Shown one piece after another: positions 63,725 to 64,000 of a DNA stretch of 64,000 nucleotides. The stretch is from positions 1,984,001 to 2,048,000 of the forward strand of contig NZ_JACOPE010000001.1 of the NCBI RefSeq assembly GCF_014287355.1, written 5' to 3'. A program made the position numbers and the translations under genes. The DNA comes from Ruminococcus hominis (GTDB lineage Bacteria; Bacillota; Clostridia; Lachnospirales; Lachnospiraceae). How positions within the stretch are numbered: position 1 is the first letter of the stretch; every line of letters starts with the position of its first letter. The notes under the pieces were generated by a model that worked only from the letters and a program-made list of their open reading frames with translations, was not told the DNA's origin and did no database searches.

Positions 63725-64000
63725 CTAAAAGTCCAGTCCCTCATCCACAATCAATGCATTCCCGTCTGCTGCTGTTGTTGCAAGTTCATCACATCGTTCA
63801 TTCTGTGGATGTCCATCGTGTCCTTTAACCCAATGAAATGTCACATCATGCCTTGCTTTCACTGCCATAAGGCGCTTCCACAAATCTACATTCTTAACTG
63901 GTTCATTTTTTCCTCGTTTCCAGTTCTTTTTGATCCACGAATCCACCCAATGCTGATTAAACGCATCTACAACATATTTAGAATCGGAATACACATCCAC
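63725..64000 (-). CDS. rnhA: Ribonuclease H1, C-terminal part (cut by window edge)
   Basis: The last 91 residues of RNase HI; the start lies beyond base 64000. 'VYSDSKYVVDAFNQHWVDSW' carries the third catalytic Asp, 'WKRGKNEPVKNVDLWKRL' and 'VTFHWVKGHDGHPQNERCDE' the last His/Asp region. Degrades RNA in RNA-DNA hybrids. The first Asp and Glu are outside the window. Confidence 0.93.
   Translation of the reverse strand: MDVYSDSKYVVDAFNQHWVDSWIKKNWKRGKNEPVKNVDLWKRLMAVKARHDVTFHWVKGHDGHPQNERCDELATTAADGNALIVDEGLDF

Noticed and set aside
1-64000. CRISPR array
   Set aside because: No regularly spaced direct repeats with unique spacers were seen; the repeats found are isolated hairpins.

Overview
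This 64 kb window looks like chromosome from an AT-rich, Gram-positive gut Clostridium relative, most probably Lachnospiraceae. The signs are CodY, a SigK-type sporulation sigma factor, an IreB/RuvX/DUF1292/Fur/RNase J cluster, pyruvate formate-lyase as a main fermentation enzyme, DUF4317, HPr-like and RqcH proteins, and a lipoprotein-type Opp transporter. I did not identify the species. Most genes are on the minus strand and are ordinary core genes.

Layout. 0-9.5 kb: a small unknown protein, codY, topA, dprA, comM, a degenerate NTP-transferase/ModE fusion, sigK, pepT. 9.5-15.8 kb: an oppBCDFA peptide importer with a promoter of near-consensus sequence. 16-21.1 kb: a conserved run ireB-ruvX-DUF1292-fur-rnjA-trmR-trhP. 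21.3-27.8 kb: mtaB, a divergent HPr-like gene, and an operon moaC-prmA-rsmE-cysteine desulfurase-thiI. 28-32.7 kb: a MarR regulator and a two-gene heterodimeric ABC exporter, with a perfect palindrome just after the -10 box. 32.7-39.4 kb: fthC, cls, DUF4317, a 147-bp REP-like palindrome, pflA, pflB. 39.6-43.9 kb: a GNAT gene and a three-subunit molybdenum hydroxylase operon.

44.1-51.2 kb is the accessory region. A tRNA-Trp gene is followed by remains of an integrative element: a relaxase N-terminal stub, a CPBP membrane protease, a truncated RepA_N initiator, an orphan HicA toxin and a broken HTH ORF. After it come a Uma2-type nuclease gene with a structured repeat in its leader, a DUF4825-like lipoprotein, a DUF6054 protein, and an Rpn-family nuclease flanked by two nearly identical hairpins. 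The structured repeat has a second copy between topA and codY, which carries an extra nested hairpin.

51.2-64 kb is core again: yicC-gmk-rpoZ-rimO-pgsA-pncC, rqcH, a DUF815 ATPase, pheA, a nitroreductase, pyrBI, aroF, the RNase P RNA gene and the 3' part of rnhA, which runs off the window.

Functional links: the hydroxylase operon, moaC and the NTP-transferase/ModE fusion all concern the molybdenum cofactor. thiI with its cysteine desulfurase, mtaB, trmR and trhP are tRNA modification genes. aroF and pheA are the entry and the phenylalanine branch of aromatic synthesis. The clearest unusual signals are the two-copy structured repeat, the 36.1 kb palindrome, the paired hairpins around the Rpn gene, the His-less HPr protein, and the charged insertion in OppC. 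I did not find a convincing complete new defence or biosynthetic system.
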